Assembly: GCF_009846885.1 (NCBI RefSeq)
Contig: NZ_WUWM01000008.1
Location: 1-64,000, forward strand
Length of the DNA: 64,000 bases
Direction of reading: 5' to 3'
Origin: Paenibacillus puerhi
GTDB taxonomy: Bacteria; Bacillota; Bacilli; Paenibacillales; NBRC-103111
Made by a program: the position numbers and the translations under genes. The notes under the pieces were generated by a model. The model did no database searches, was not told where the DNA came from, and saw only the letters and a list, made by a program, of their open reading frames with translations. Of this stretch, positions 52,689 through 60,333 are shown in pieces (positions within the stretch are counted from its first letter, which is position 1; each line of letters starts with the position of its first letter).

Positions 52689-52982
52689 ATGATTACGTTA
52701 AAGGGACGCAGTATCCAGAAGACGGTAGAGCCAGAGATCGGCTTGACTATTCTGGATCTGGCCATCAAGCATAAAGTGGACTGGAGCTTCTCCTGCACGC
52801 GCGGTACATGCTCCCGCTGTCGCTGTATCGTCACTGAGGGAGGAGAGCATCTGAAGGGCCCGACAGTTGCGGAGCTTGATAATTTGGAGCCGGAAGAGTT
52901 TGAGCAGGGCCTCCGGCTTGGCTGTCAGGCCGAGCTTAGGTCGGCGGGCAGCGTTACAGCCACGCTCAAGCCTTTTTTCTAA
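52689..52982 (+). CDS. [2Fe-2S] ferredoxin, plant type
   Basis: A 97-residue electron carrier. The cluster ligands are visible in SCTRGTCSRCRC (about 35-46) with the fourth Cys in LGCQAEL (about 79). It starts 19 bp after yphE. A mobile-like element is inserted 10 bp after its stop. A second ferredoxin gene lies 1 kb downstream; the redox partner is unknown. Confidence 0.88.
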   Translation: MITLKGRSIQKTVEPEIGLTILDLAIKHKVDWSFSCTRGTCSRCRCIVTEGGEHLKGPTVAELDNLEPEEFEQGLRLGCQAELRSAGSVTATLKPFF

Positions 52983-52992
52983 AGGAAGTAAG

Positions 52993-53276
52993 GAGGCTGT
53001 CGATTCATTGTGGACGGCAGCGCAGTTAAGTAAAGGCTGATCGTAACGGACACCACAGTCGCTATTCCACAAAAATGAGACCTGTTCAAATTGAAACGGA
53101 CACAGACGACCTTACTTACGTCAAAACCGCATAGAATGGGCGGAAATGCACCAAATAGCGTCATCTGAGTCCGTTAGATTTTCAATATCGCGAAAATGAT
53201 GCAAATAGAGACTCTGAGGTCCGTTAGCGAAAGCAGAACGTTTCAACTCAGTTACTCACAATGAATCGACAGCCTC
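52993..53276. mobile_element. MITE-like palindromic element, 284 bp
   Basis: The element is bounded by perfect 20-bp inverted repeats (GAGGCTGTCGATTCATTGTG at 52993-53012 and its complement at 53257-53276). It is flanked by a 5-bp direct repeat GTAAG (52988-52992 and 53277-53281), consistent with a target-site duplication. Internally AACGGAC occurs at 53045 and 53095 and its complement GTCCGTT at 53169 and 53219. Both pairs are 50 bp apart and symmetric about 53135, so the whole element is an imperfect palindrome. It carries no transposase. Confidence 0.85.
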
Positions 53277-53316
53277 GTAAGGATTGCAAGCGAATTTTTA
53301 GAATGAGGATGAGACG

Positions 53317-53946
53317 GTGAACATAGACAAAAAGATATCGATGTCGAAGCGGGGCGAATCGGCCTTGCGCATCCTCGAAGAGACGCTCAGGCCGCTCGGG
53401 GCTGTTTGGGCTGTTGGCGGAAGTACAGGCCTGCTTCTGCAGGGCGTACAGCTGTCGGCCGAGCCCCGGGATCTCGACCTTTACGCAGATGAGGACGACG
53501 CGAGGAAGGTCCATGCCGCCTTGCGCGCATATGCCCTGGACGTGCAGGAAAGAAATGAAACATCCGTCTACCGTTCCCTGCTAAGTCATTATGAGATAGA
53601 CGGAGTGTGTGTGGAGCTGGTCGGCGCATTTGAGGTTCGTGCGCTCGGTAGCGAGTATCGGGTAGACACCCGATACCTGACGGAGTCGGCAGTCAGGGGG
53701 CCTGGGCCGGAAGGCGGCGGCAAGGTTAAGCTGATGCCGCTTGTCCATGAGCTGATATTCAACGTTCTGCGCAAACGACCGGATCGTTACGAGGCGGTGG
53801 CTGCCCTATGCCGGCAAACTGATCGTCAGTCCCATCGGACGCTGCTTGGTGAACTGGCTGCCCGCAACCGGCTATCCGAGCCTGTTCTTCACCGGCTGTA
53901 TGAGCTGCTGGACCGAGAGGAGGACGGAGATGGCAGCAGAGATTAG
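53317..53946 (+). CDS. Nucleotidyltransferase-fold protein, function unknown
   Basis: A 209-residue protein with a minimal nucleotidyltransferase signature: GGSTGLLLQG (about 34-43) followed by PRDLDLYADEDD (about 50-61), as in DUF1814/AbiEii-like and related small enzymes. Whether it is active is unknown. Its last 17 bases overlap the following ferredoxin gene, so the two are translationally linked. The region upstream was interrupted by the palindromic element. Confidence 0.65.
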   Translation: MNIDKKISMSKRGESALRILEETLRPLGAVWAVGGSTGLLLQGVQLSAEPRDLDLYADEDDARKVHAALRAYALDVQERNETSVYRSLLSHYEIDGVCVELVGAFEVRALGSEYRVDTRYLTESAVRGPGPEGGGKVKLMPLVHELIFNVLRKRPDRYEAVAALCRQTDRQSHRTLLGELAARNRLSEPVLHRLYELLDREEDGDGSRD

Positions 53947-54283
53947 ATTTATGCCGGGCGCCGTCACGGTACAAGCCAAGCCGGGCACGACCCTGCTTGA
54001 TGCGGCCAGAAGGGGAAAGGTACCGGTGCGCACCCGATGCGGCGGTAAAGCTGCCTGTTTGATGTGCAAGGTGCAAATTGCGTCCGATGCGCAGCAAGGA
54101 CTTGCGCCGATGAATACCAATGAACGGCTGAAGCTCGGATCGTTAGCCGAGGAGGGGTACCGGCTGGCTTGTCAGGCCAAGGTTAACGGGACGGCCGCCG
54201 TCTCGGTCACCGTGCCGGAGGACCCCCTTAAAAGCGCCGTGCGTCGGCAGCTCGAGCGCCAGCAGGAGGAGGAATGGCCATGA
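53930..54283 (+). CDS. Second [2Fe-2S] ferredoxin-like protein
   Basis: A 117-residue protein with ligand pattern TRCGGKAACLMCKV (about 36-49) and fourth Cys in RLACQAKV (about 79-86), then a charged C-terminal helix. ATG 53930 lies within the preceding gene behind GAGAGGAGGA. Its stop overlaps the yphF start. Having two different ferredoxins around one nucleotidyltransferase gene is notable. Confidence 0.85.
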   Translation: MAAEIRFMPGAVTVQAKPGTTLLDAARRGKVPVRTRCGGKAACLMCKVQIASDAQQGLAPMNTNERLKLGSLAEEGYRLACQAKVNGTAAVSVTVPEDPLKSAVRRQLERQQEEEWP

Positions 54284-55005
54284 TGAAAGGATGGAAGCGG
54301 CTGAGCGCTATGCTTGTGCTTCTGTGTTTACTCGCAGGCTGTATGTATCCGAACGAGCTCCGTAAGGAGAATCAGCTGGCCAGCGGCGAGTATGTGATGG
54401 TCGTGCAGAATGCCATAGACCAATATAAGTCGAAAACCGGCGTACTGCCGATTAAAAACAGCGAGGAATCGACCCCTCTGTACGAAAAATATCCGATTGA
54501 TTTCAAGAAGCTTCAAGGCAAATACTTGAGCGCGGTACCGGCCAATGCATTCGAGAGCGGCGGGACGGCTACCTATGTGCTCGTCGATGTGGAAACGAAG
54601 CCCACGGTCAAGATGCTGGACCTGACCTCGTTCCAGCAAACCCTTGATATCCAGCAGGCCGTCAATGCCTACATGTCGAAGCATTCTTCGCTGCCGATCG
54701 GCGAGCCTGTTGCCCAAGGCTTTCACACGATCGATTTTGTGAAGCTTAACCGCAAGCCGGCGGATGTACGCAGTGTGTACACGCCTCAGGTCAGACTGCC
54801 CTTCCTTCTGCACGACTCCGGCACAGTAACCATCGATTACTCGCCTGAGATCATGCGCTTGATCGACAGGAAGCAGCTTCAGTCGAAGCTGACGGCCGGA
54901 CAGGATTTGCGTGCATTGCTTGTGGAGGAATCGTATTTCGTGCCCGCCAGGTCGTTCGGTTACCGGTGGAACAACGGTCAGCCTGAGCCCATTACGGCGC
55001 CTTAA
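54280..55005 (+). CDS. yphF: DUF3939 lipoprotein (YphF-like)
   Basis: A 241-residue lipoprotein: signal peptide with lipobox LLAGC (Cys about 20), then two similar halves containing IDQYKSKTGVLPI and VNAYMSKHSSLPI, which look like an internal repeat. Its position before spoIVA matches B. subtilis yphF. ATG 54280 overlaps the ferredoxin stop and is 7 nt from AGGAGGAGG; ATG 54283 is also possible. Confidence 0.85.
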   Translation: MMKGWKRLSAMLVLLCLLAGCMYPNELRKENQLASGEYVMVVQNAIDQYKSKTGVLPIKNSEESTPLYEKYPIDFKKLQGKYLSAVPANAFESGGTATYVLVDVETKPTVKMLDLTSFQQTLDIQQAVNAYMSKHSSLPIGEPVAQGFHTIDFVKLNRKPADVRSVYTPQVRLPFLLHDSGTVTIDYSPEIMRLIDRKQLQSKLTAGQDLRALLVEESYFVPARSFGYRWNNGQPEPITAP

Positions 55006-55026
55006 AGCCCTATCAGAAGCCCTGCA

Positions 55027-55072
55027 AGCCCCTATCGCCTGATATTCAGGCGGCAGGGGCTGTTCTTATTTT
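55027..55072 (+). terminator. Terminator after yphF
   Basis: AGCCCCT (55027-55033) pairs with AGGGGCT (55055-55061), with inner CGCCTGA/TCAGGCG pairing, followed by GTTCTTATTTT. Confidence 0.75.
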
Positions 55073-55189
55073 CCAAAGCCCGAATAACGGCCTCTGGCGC
55101 GGCATATATTTGTCGAGGATGAACTGCCGTGCCTAAGCCCCGATACCGGGAATCTCAGCGGTCTGCCGTTTGCCGGAAGCATTCTCAGC

Positions 55190-55333
55190 ATGCTCGTATT
55201 TTTTGCAGGCGGAAAGCGGCTTTATAAGGAGTGGGGTCAAATATTTTATGCGCCGATCATCATATTTTTGTCCGCCATACATATATTTGTACTAGTCCGA
55301 GGCATGTACGAGTTTCGTTTTAACAACCTGTAG
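55190..55333 (+). CDS. Possible small membrane protein before spoIVA
   Basis: From ATG 55190 the frame gives 47 residues with a hydrophobic helix (YAPIIIFLSAIHIFVLV) and a C-terminal GMYEFRFNNL. The same frame is open back to 55088, so a longer form from a non-ATG start (for example CTG 55124) is possible. The stop TAG is the beginning of the spoIVA ribosome site TAGGAGGG, suggesting coupling. No strong ribosome site is seen for the gene itself. Confidence 0.45.
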   Translation: MLVFFAGGKRLYKEWGQIFYAPIIIFLSAIHIFVLVRGMYEFRFNNL

Positions 55334-55345
55334 GAGGGATTCTCA

Positions 55346-56824
55346 TTGGAAAAAGTGGATATCTTTAAGGACATTGCAGAGCGTACTGGCGGGGATATTT
55401 ACCTGGGGGTCGTTGGAGCGGTCCGTACGGGGAAATCAACGTTCATCAAGCGCTTTATGGAATCGATTGTTTTGCCGAATATCCAGAATGAAGCGGATCG
55501 CATCCGGGCTACCGACGAGCTGCCGCAGAGCGCGGCCGGGCGCACGATTATGACGACGGAGCCGAAATTCGTACCGAACAACGCCGTTCAGCTGCATGTG
55601 GCCGAAGGGCTTAACGTGAATGTGCGGCTGGTCGATTGCGTCGGCTATGTCGTAGAAGGCGCTAAAGGCTACGAGGATGAAAGCGGCCCGCGGATGATCA
55701 ACACGCCCTGGTTCGACGAAGCGATCCCGTTTCAGGAAGCCGCCGAAATCGGCACGCGCAAGGTCATCCAGGAGCATGCGACACTGGGTGTCGTGATTAC
55801 GACGGACGGTTCTATCGCGGAAATTCCGCGCGTTTCCTATATTGATGCCGAAGACCGTATTATTAACGAGCTCAAAGAGGTCGGCAAGCCTTTTATCGTC
55901 ATCGTCAATTCCACCAAGCCGCAAAGCGAGGCGGCTCAGGATCTTCGCAGGGAGCTGCAGGTGAAGCATGATGTGCCTGTCGTGACGGTAAGCGTCGCGA
56001 ATATGGGAGAGGATGATTTCACCTCTGTGCTGCGCGAGGTGCTCTATGAGTTCCCCGTGCATGAAGTCAACGTGAATTTGCCGAGCTGGGTGATGGTGCT
56101 TCAGGAAAATCACTGGCTTCGCTCCAACTTTGAAAATTCTGTGCGGGATACCGTGCAGGACATTCGCCGTCTTCGCGATGTGGACCGGGTCGTCAGCAGC
56201 TTCGAGGAGTATGAATTCATAGACAGGGCGGCACTCGCAGGGATGAACATGGGTCAGGGCGTGGCGGAGATCGACCTGTATGCGCCCGATGAGCTGTATG
56301 ACGGCATCCTGCAGGAAGTGGTCGGCGTTGAAATACGAGGCAAGGACCATTTGCTTCAGCTGATGCAGGAATTCACCCATGCCAAGCGCGAATACGATCA
56401 CTTTGCGGAAGCGCTCGAAATGGTCAAAACGACAGGCTACGGCATCGCCCCGCCGACGCTTGCCGAGATGGCGCTGGATGAGCCCGAGCTGATCCGTCAA
56501 GGCTCCCGCTTCGGCGTCCGGCTGAAGGCGACGGCTCCTTCTATCCATATGATCCGGGTCGATGTGGAGTCGGAATTTTCCCCGATTATCGGGACGGAAA
56601 AGCAGAGCGAGGAGCTTGTGCGATATCTGATGCAGGATTTCGAGGACAACCCGCTAAAAATTTGGGATTCCGATATCTTCGGCCGCTCGCTGCATTCCAT
56701 CGTTCGGGAAGGCATCCAGGGCAAGCTGGCGATGATGCCGGACAATGCCCGTTACAAGCTTCAGGAAACGCTTGGCCGAATCATCAACGAAGGGTCCGGG
56801 GGCTTAATTGCCATTATTTTGTAA
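55346..56824 (+). CDS. spoIVA: Stage IV sporulation protein A
   Basis: ATPase that polymerises on the forespore outer membrane and anchors the spore coat. The 492-residue product has the N-terminal TRAFAC-like P-loop GAVRTGKSTF (about 24-33), a DCVGY motif (about 98-102) and a C-terminal region ending in a hydrophobic GLIAIIL tail needed for SpoVM interaction. TTG 55346 follows TAGGAGGG with 12-nt spacing. Confidence 0.96.
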   Translation: MEKVDIFKDIAERTGGDIYLGVVGAVRTGKSTFIKRFMESIVLPNIQNEADRIRATDELPQSAAGRTIMTTEPKFVPNNAVQLHVAEGLNVNVRLVDCVGYVVEGAKGYEDESGPRMINTPWFDEAIPFQEAAEIGTRKVIQEHATLGVVITTDGSIAEIPRVSYIDAEDRIINELKEVGKPFIVIVNSTKPQSEAAQDLRRELQVKHDVPVVTVSVANMGEDDFTSVLREVLYEFPVHEVNVNLPSWVMVLQENHWLRSNFENSVRDTVQDIRRLRDVDRVVSSFEEYEFIDRAALAGMNMGQGVAEIDLYAPDELYDGILQEVVGVEIRGKDHLLQLMQEFTHAKREYDHFAEALEMVKTTGYGIAPPTLAEMALDEPELIRQGSRFGVRLKATAPSIHMIRVDVESEFSPIIGTEKQSEELVRYLMQDFEDNPLKIWDSDIFGRSLHSIVREGIQGKLAMMPDNARYKLQETLGRIINEGSGGLIAIIL

Positions 56825-56845
56825 GCAATCGGACAAAATACGACG

Positions 56846-56874
56846 AAAAATGTGCCCTTTTGGGCGCATTTTTT
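56846..56874 (+). terminator. Terminator after spoIVA
   Basis: AAATG-GCCC pairs with GGGC-CATTT around a TTTT loop, followed by TTTT. Confidence 0.8.
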
Positions 56875-56884
56875 GCATTTTTAC

Positions 56885-56913
56885 TTGAAAAGTCTGAACT
56901 CCTGTATTACTAT
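56885..56913 (+). promoter_or_regulatory. Candidate sigma-A promoter of hup
   Basis: TTGAAA (56885-56890) and TACTAT (56908-56913) are 17 nt apart. Confidence 0.55.
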
Positions 56914-57018
56914 AAGGTTGATTTGCTGAAGAAACTCACATGGGATGTATATTTTGCCTGTAAACAGTGAACAAAGGAAATAAAGACTTATCGTATGCTG
57001 TGGGGGGAGGTGAATGGC

Positions 57019-57291
57019 ATGAATAAATCCGATCTGATCAATAAAGTTGCTGAGACCAGCGAGCTTTCCAAGAAAGACGCAACCAAAGCCGTTGAAGCGG
57101 TTTTCGAAGCGATCTCCGAGGCTCTCCAAGGCGGCGACAAAGTGCAACTCGTTGGCTTCGGAAACTTCGAAGTTCGCGAACGTTCCGCCCGTAAAGGCCG
57201 TAACCCGCAAACCGGCGAGGAAATCGAAATCCCTTCGAGCAAAATCCCTGCTTTCAAGCCAGGTAAAGCGCTTCGCGACGGTATCCAATAA
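57019..57291 (+). CDS. hup: DNA-binding protein HU
   Basis: Histone-like DNA-bending dimer, 90 residues. Typical sequence [19 protein letters not shown], then [20 protein letters not shown] in the DNA-binding arm and FKPGKALRD at the end. ATG 57019 is 9 nt after GGGAGG. It follows spoIVA as in B. subtilis. Confidence 0.96.
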   Translation: MNKSDLINKVAETSELSKKDATKAVEAVFEAISEALQGGDKVQLVGFGNFEVRERSARKGRNPQTGEEIEIPSSKIPAFKPGKALRDGIQ

Positions 57292-57351
57292 GATTAGCCG
57301 GCCTTGTCTTCTACATAAGACGACCCGTATTCGAACAGAAACTACGACAAC

Positions 57352-57384
57352 AAGCGTCTGAATCTTCGATTCAGGCGTTTTATT
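57352..57384 (+). terminator. Terminator after hup
   Basis: GCGTCTGAATC pairs with GATTCAGGCG(T) around a short TTC loop, followed by TTTTATT. Confidence 0.8.
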
Positions 57385-57407
57385 ATGAATCGTCGCGCAT
57401 AAGGGTA

Positions 57408-57436
57408 TTGCAGGCCACAGGGCCGCATGCTATAAT
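57408..57436 (+). promoter_or_regulatory. Promoter of tRNA-Pro
   Basis: TTGCAG (57408-57413) and TATAAT (57431-57436) are 17 nt apart, with TGC before the -10. Confidence 0.7.
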
Positions 57437-57455
57437 AACAAAACCGAATGGTCAT

Positions 57456-57529
57456 CGGGGTATGGCGCAGCCTGGTAGCGCGCACCCTTGGGGTGGGTGA
57501 GGTCGCACGTTCGAATCGTGTTACTCCGA
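57456..57529 (+). tRNA. tRNA-Pro, anticodon GGG
   Basis: A 74-nt cloverleaf can be drawn by hand: acceptor CGGGGTA/TACTCCG (one G-U pair), D-loop AGCCTGGTAGC, anticodon stem CACCC/GGGTG with loop TTGGGGT (anticodon GGG), and T-loop TTCGAAT. The discriminator base is A, and CCA is not encoded. It is isolated between hup and mtrB with its own promoter and terminator. Confidence 0.95.
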
Positions 57530-57542
57530 GTTAGCTTTTTTC

Positions 57543-57584
57543 AGAAAACCACTGGTTTGCGTTTAGTGCGCACTGGTGGTTTTT
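57543..57584 (+). terminator. Terminator after tRNA-Pro
   Basis: AAAACCAC pairs with GTGGTTTT with extra inner pairing, followed by TCTC. Confidence 0.7.
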
Positions 57585-57602
57585 CTCTATGGCCTCTAGA
57601 GG

Positions 57603-57631
57603 TTGACATCCCTTTCATTTTTCGTCATGAT
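57603..57631 (+). promoter_or_regulatory. Candidate sigma-A promoter of mtrB
   Basis: TTGACA (57603-57608) and CATGAT (57626-57631) are 17 nt apart. Confidence 0.5.
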
Positions 57632-57671
57632 TAAGATTAAATTCAATTGTTGGGCTGGAGGTCATACGGCT

Positions 57672-57893
57672 ATGGATACAAGCCAAAACGAATATTTCGT
57701 TATCAAGGCTATGGAGAATGGGGTTCAGGTCATCGGCTTGACGCGCGGGCAGGATACGCGTTTTCATCATACGGAGAAGTTGGATAAAGGCGAGATTATG
57801 ATCGCACAGTTTACCGACCATACCTCAGCGGTTAAAATTCGCGGCAAAGCGGTGGTCATGACGAAGTTCGGCACGGTAGAGACGCAGGAATAA
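57672..57893 (+). CDS. mtrB: Tryptophan RNA-binding attenuation protein (TRAP)
   Basis: An 11-mer ring protein in its family that binds tryptophan and G/UAG repeats to attenuate the trp operon. The 73-residue product keeps EKLDKGEI (with the RNA-contacting Lys), [14 protein letters not shown] (Lys and Arg RNA contacts) and [12 protein letters not shown] (Trp-binding loop). ATG 57672 follows GGAGG with 11-nt spacing. folE (mtrA), its usual upstream partner, is absent here; a tRNA lies between it and hup. Confidence 0.95.
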   Translation: MDTSQNEYFVIKAMENGVQVIGLTRGQDTRFHHTEKLDKGEIMIAQFTDHTSAVKIRGKAVVMTKFGTVETQE

Positions 57894-58056
57894 TTTTCTT
57901 TGGCAGAGGCAGGCATAGCCTGCTTTTTTTCGTTGTACAATGATAACAGACAGGCCAAGGGCTCATCAGCCCGGCCGCATGCAAAGAACGCCTGCGGCAT
58001 CAGCCGGTCGCACTTCCCTTGAGGTTGGCAAATGGGTCAAGGAGGAACGCGCCGTG

Positions 58057-58590
58057 ATGAATTGGATCCCCCGTTTGGTTGTCATGACCCTGCTCTCTGC
58101 CGGTTTAGCCATCAGCTTGTCCTATCTGCTTAAGCTCGATGAAGACGCTGCGGCCTTCCGCATGAATAAGCCGGTGCAAGTGACGGAAGCGAACATCGTC
58201 GACGTGGTGTCTCGCATGCCGCTGCATCTGCGCATACGCAGCGTGGAAGTGAGCCGCACCTATGTGGCGATCGACCTGATCGCCGTCACCACGACCGATG
58301 CCGGAGATACGATACGCGATGTCTACGAGATTCCCAGATCCTTATTCGCCGCCTCCACCAATATTAACCAGGTCTTCGTAAGGGTCCTGGATGCTTCCCG
58401 CGGCCAGGAAAGCGGAGCTCAGCTGCTGGTGGCTGCGGACGCCAGACGCGACAAAGCGGCGGAGGGCGAGGAGGGTCTTCGTCCTGTCGGGGTGGAGGAG
58501 ATCCAGGCCTATCTCGATTCGCATTACCGCATGACTTACACGCCCGTGTGGAAGGAGCGGCACCTCAAGTCCAAAAATGAAAAACTGTAA
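58057..58590 (+). CDS. Membrane-anchored protein of unknown function
   Basis: I do not recognise this gene. The 177-residue product has an N-terminal membrane helix (about 4-24) and an extracytoplasmic part with beta-prone segments (HLRIRSVEVSRTYVAIDLIAV) and a charged tail. GTG 58054 and ATG 58057 both lie near AAGGAGGA (58039-58046). It lies between mtrB and hepS. Confidence 0.65.
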   Translation: MNWIPRLVVMTLLSAGLAISLSYLLKLDEDAAAFRMNKPVQVTEANIVDVVSRMPLHLRIRSVEVSRTYVAIDLIAVTTTDAGDTIRDVYEIPRSLFAASTNINQVFVRVLDASRGQESGAQLLVAADARRDKAAEGEEGLRPVGVEEIQAYLDSHYRMTYTPVWKERHLKSKNEKL

Positions 58591-58630
58591 GAAATGACAG
58601 TCAGGGCAGAATGCGAAACGAAATTGTTTA

Positions 58631-58639
58631 TGCTATAAT
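58631..58639 (+). promoter_or_regulatory. Extended -10 promoter for hepS
   Basis: TGCTATAAT (58631-58639) is an extended -10 box about 50 nt before the hepS start. No good -35 is seen. Confidence 0.5.
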
Positions 58640-58687
58640 GATTTGGATTGAATGGCAGGATTTTTTGTAAGGTTCGGAGGCTTACAT

Positions 58688-59566
58688 ATGACTACTTACC
58701 GAATACCCGAATTGGCTCGGCCGTATATCGAATACGATATGATTCGGAAGCACACCGATTTGCCCGGATTCCCGGATTTTCGCGCCCGTTTGCTGCATGC
58801 TTTCCTGGGCAAGTACAGTACGCTTTCCGGACACCGTGAACTGTATACGCTGGTCACGAGCCTCGTTCAGCTCGGTCTCGATACGCATGACACGGTAAGC
58901 ATTACGAATGACGACAAGGAGATGAAGGCGGCGCGCGCAAGGCAGCTCAAGGTGCTTGCAGGCGATTACTTCAGCAGCCGTTTTTATTATCTGCTTTCCC
59001 AGGCGGGACATATCGAGCTGATCCGGGTTTTATCGGGCGCGATATGCGAAGCGAATCGATTGAAGATGAATTTGTACCTGCTGATGAAGCAGTTCAAATT
59101 AACCGCTGAGGAATATATAAAGCAATCGGTTGAGGTGAAAACCAGACTGTTCCTGTCGTTCGACGGAATTCTGGAAACACAGATAGGCCCGATCTGGGCA
59201 GAGCTGCTTGAGCTGTTTACGCGCTGCGAGGTGCTCCTGCAAGAGATTGTGCGCTCCGAATCTTCCCAGCACTATCGGGAGAGCTGGGGCTTTTGGCATG
59301 TGCTGCAGTGGGGGACGAAGGAAGAAAAGAAAATGCTTCAGCACGAAGAACCCGATCATGCGAAGCTCAGGTCGCTTTGGCTGAAATATAAAGTGACCTC
59401 GCAGCTTTATCAGATGCTCGAGGCTTGTACGAAGGAACTGCAGGATAGACTTCAAGCGTTTGAGCCGGACCAGTGGGGCAAGGAGCTTCTCTCCATAGGG
59501 GAGCCGTTCCGCAGCTACTTATCGGACAGGCGCGATACGTCAAGCAGAGCCATACTGGAAATATGA
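58688..59566 (+). CDS. hepS: Heptaprenyl diphosphate synthase subunit I
   Basis: Small regulatory subunit of heptaprenyl diphosphate synthase, which makes the menaquinone-7 side chain with HepT. The 292-residue helical product lacks DDxxD motifs, as expected. ATG 58688 follows CGGAGG with 7-nt spacing. It heads the hepS-menG-mqnP-ubiX-mqnA-hepT cluster. Confidence 0.9.
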   Translation: MTTYRIPELARPYIEYDMIRKHTDLPGFPDFRARLLHAFLGKYSTLSGHRELYTLVTSLVQLGLDTHDTVSITNDDKEMKAARARQLKVLAGDYFSSRFYYLLSQAGHIELIRVLSGAICEANRLKMNLYLLMKQFKLTAEEYIKQSVEVKTRLFLSFDGILETQIGPIWAELLELFTRCEVLLQEIVRSESSQHYRESWGFWHVLQWGTKEEKKMLQHEEPDHAKLRSLWLKYKVTSQLYQMLEACTKELQDRLQAFEPDQWGKELLSIGEPFRSYLSDRRDTSSRAILEI

Positions 59567-59576
59567 GGTGACATGG

Positions 59577-60314
59577 ATGGACACCAAGACCAAGGAACAA
59601 TTCGTTCATTCCGTATTCGAGAGCATCGCTCCCAAATATGACTTGATGAACGACATCATAAGCTTTCGCCGGCATAAAGCCTGGCGGGAGTTTACGATGC
59701 GCAAGATGAATGTTCAGCCAGGGGAGACGGCGATCGATCTTTGCTGCGGCACCTGCGACTGGACGATCAGTCTGGCGGAGGCCAGCCGCTCGGGGAAGAT
59801 GGTAGGTCTCGATTTCAGTCAAAATATGCTGGACATTGGGGCAGAGAAAATCGGCAGACTCGGGCTGGACAAGCAGATCAGCCTGGTGCGCGGCAATGCG
59901 ATGGACTTGCCGTATGAGGCTAATTCCTTCGACTATGCGACCATCGGCTTTGCCCTGCGCAACGTGCCCGATCTCGTGAAGGTAATCGAAGAGATGCAGC
60001 GGGTCGTTAAGCCCGGAGGCATGGTCGTATCGCTGGAGCTGTCGAAGCCGACCTGGCAGCCTTTCAAGTCGCTGTATTATTTTTACTTCCAGAAAGTACT
60101 TCCTTTGCTGGGCAAGCTTATCGCGAAGAAGTACGATCAGTATAAATGGCTTCCGGAATCGCTTGTCCATTTTCCAGACCACAAGCAGCTTGCGGACATT
60201 TTCCGTTCGACGGGCCTAACTGACGTACGCGTGTATCCGCTATTCAGCGGTATCGCCGCCCTTCATATAGGGTTCAAGCCGAAGGCTGCAGACGGGCATA
60301 CAGGAGAATGGTAA
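59577..60314 (+). CDS. menG: Demethylmenaquinone methyltransferase
   Basis: SAM-dependent UbiE/MenG family enzyme performing the last menaquinone step. The 245-residue product has the SAM-binding DLCCGTCDWT (about 53-62), PYEANSFDYATIGFALRNVPD and YDLMNDIISF near the N terminus. ATG 59577 lies 8 nt after GAGG that overlaps the hepS stop, indicating coupling. Confidence 0.94.
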   Translation: MDTKTKEQFVHSVFESIAPKYDLMNDIISFRRHKAWREFTMRKMNVQPGETAIDLCCGTCDWTISLAEASRSGKMVGLDFSQNMLDIGAEKIGRLGLDKQISLVRGNAMDLPYEANSFDYATIGFALRNVPDLVKVIEEMQRVVKPGGMVVSLELSKPTWQPFKSLYYFYFQKVLPLLGKLIAKKYDQYKWLPESLVHFPDHKQLADIFRSTGLTDVRVYPLFSGIAALHIGFKPKAADGHTGEW

Positions 60315-60333
60315 TCAAGGGAGAATGAGCATC

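Noticed and set aside
55259-55278. Sigma-E-like boxes TCATATT and CATACA before spoIVA
   Set aside because: Both boxes match consensus but are only about 9 nt apart, too close for a sigma-E promoter.
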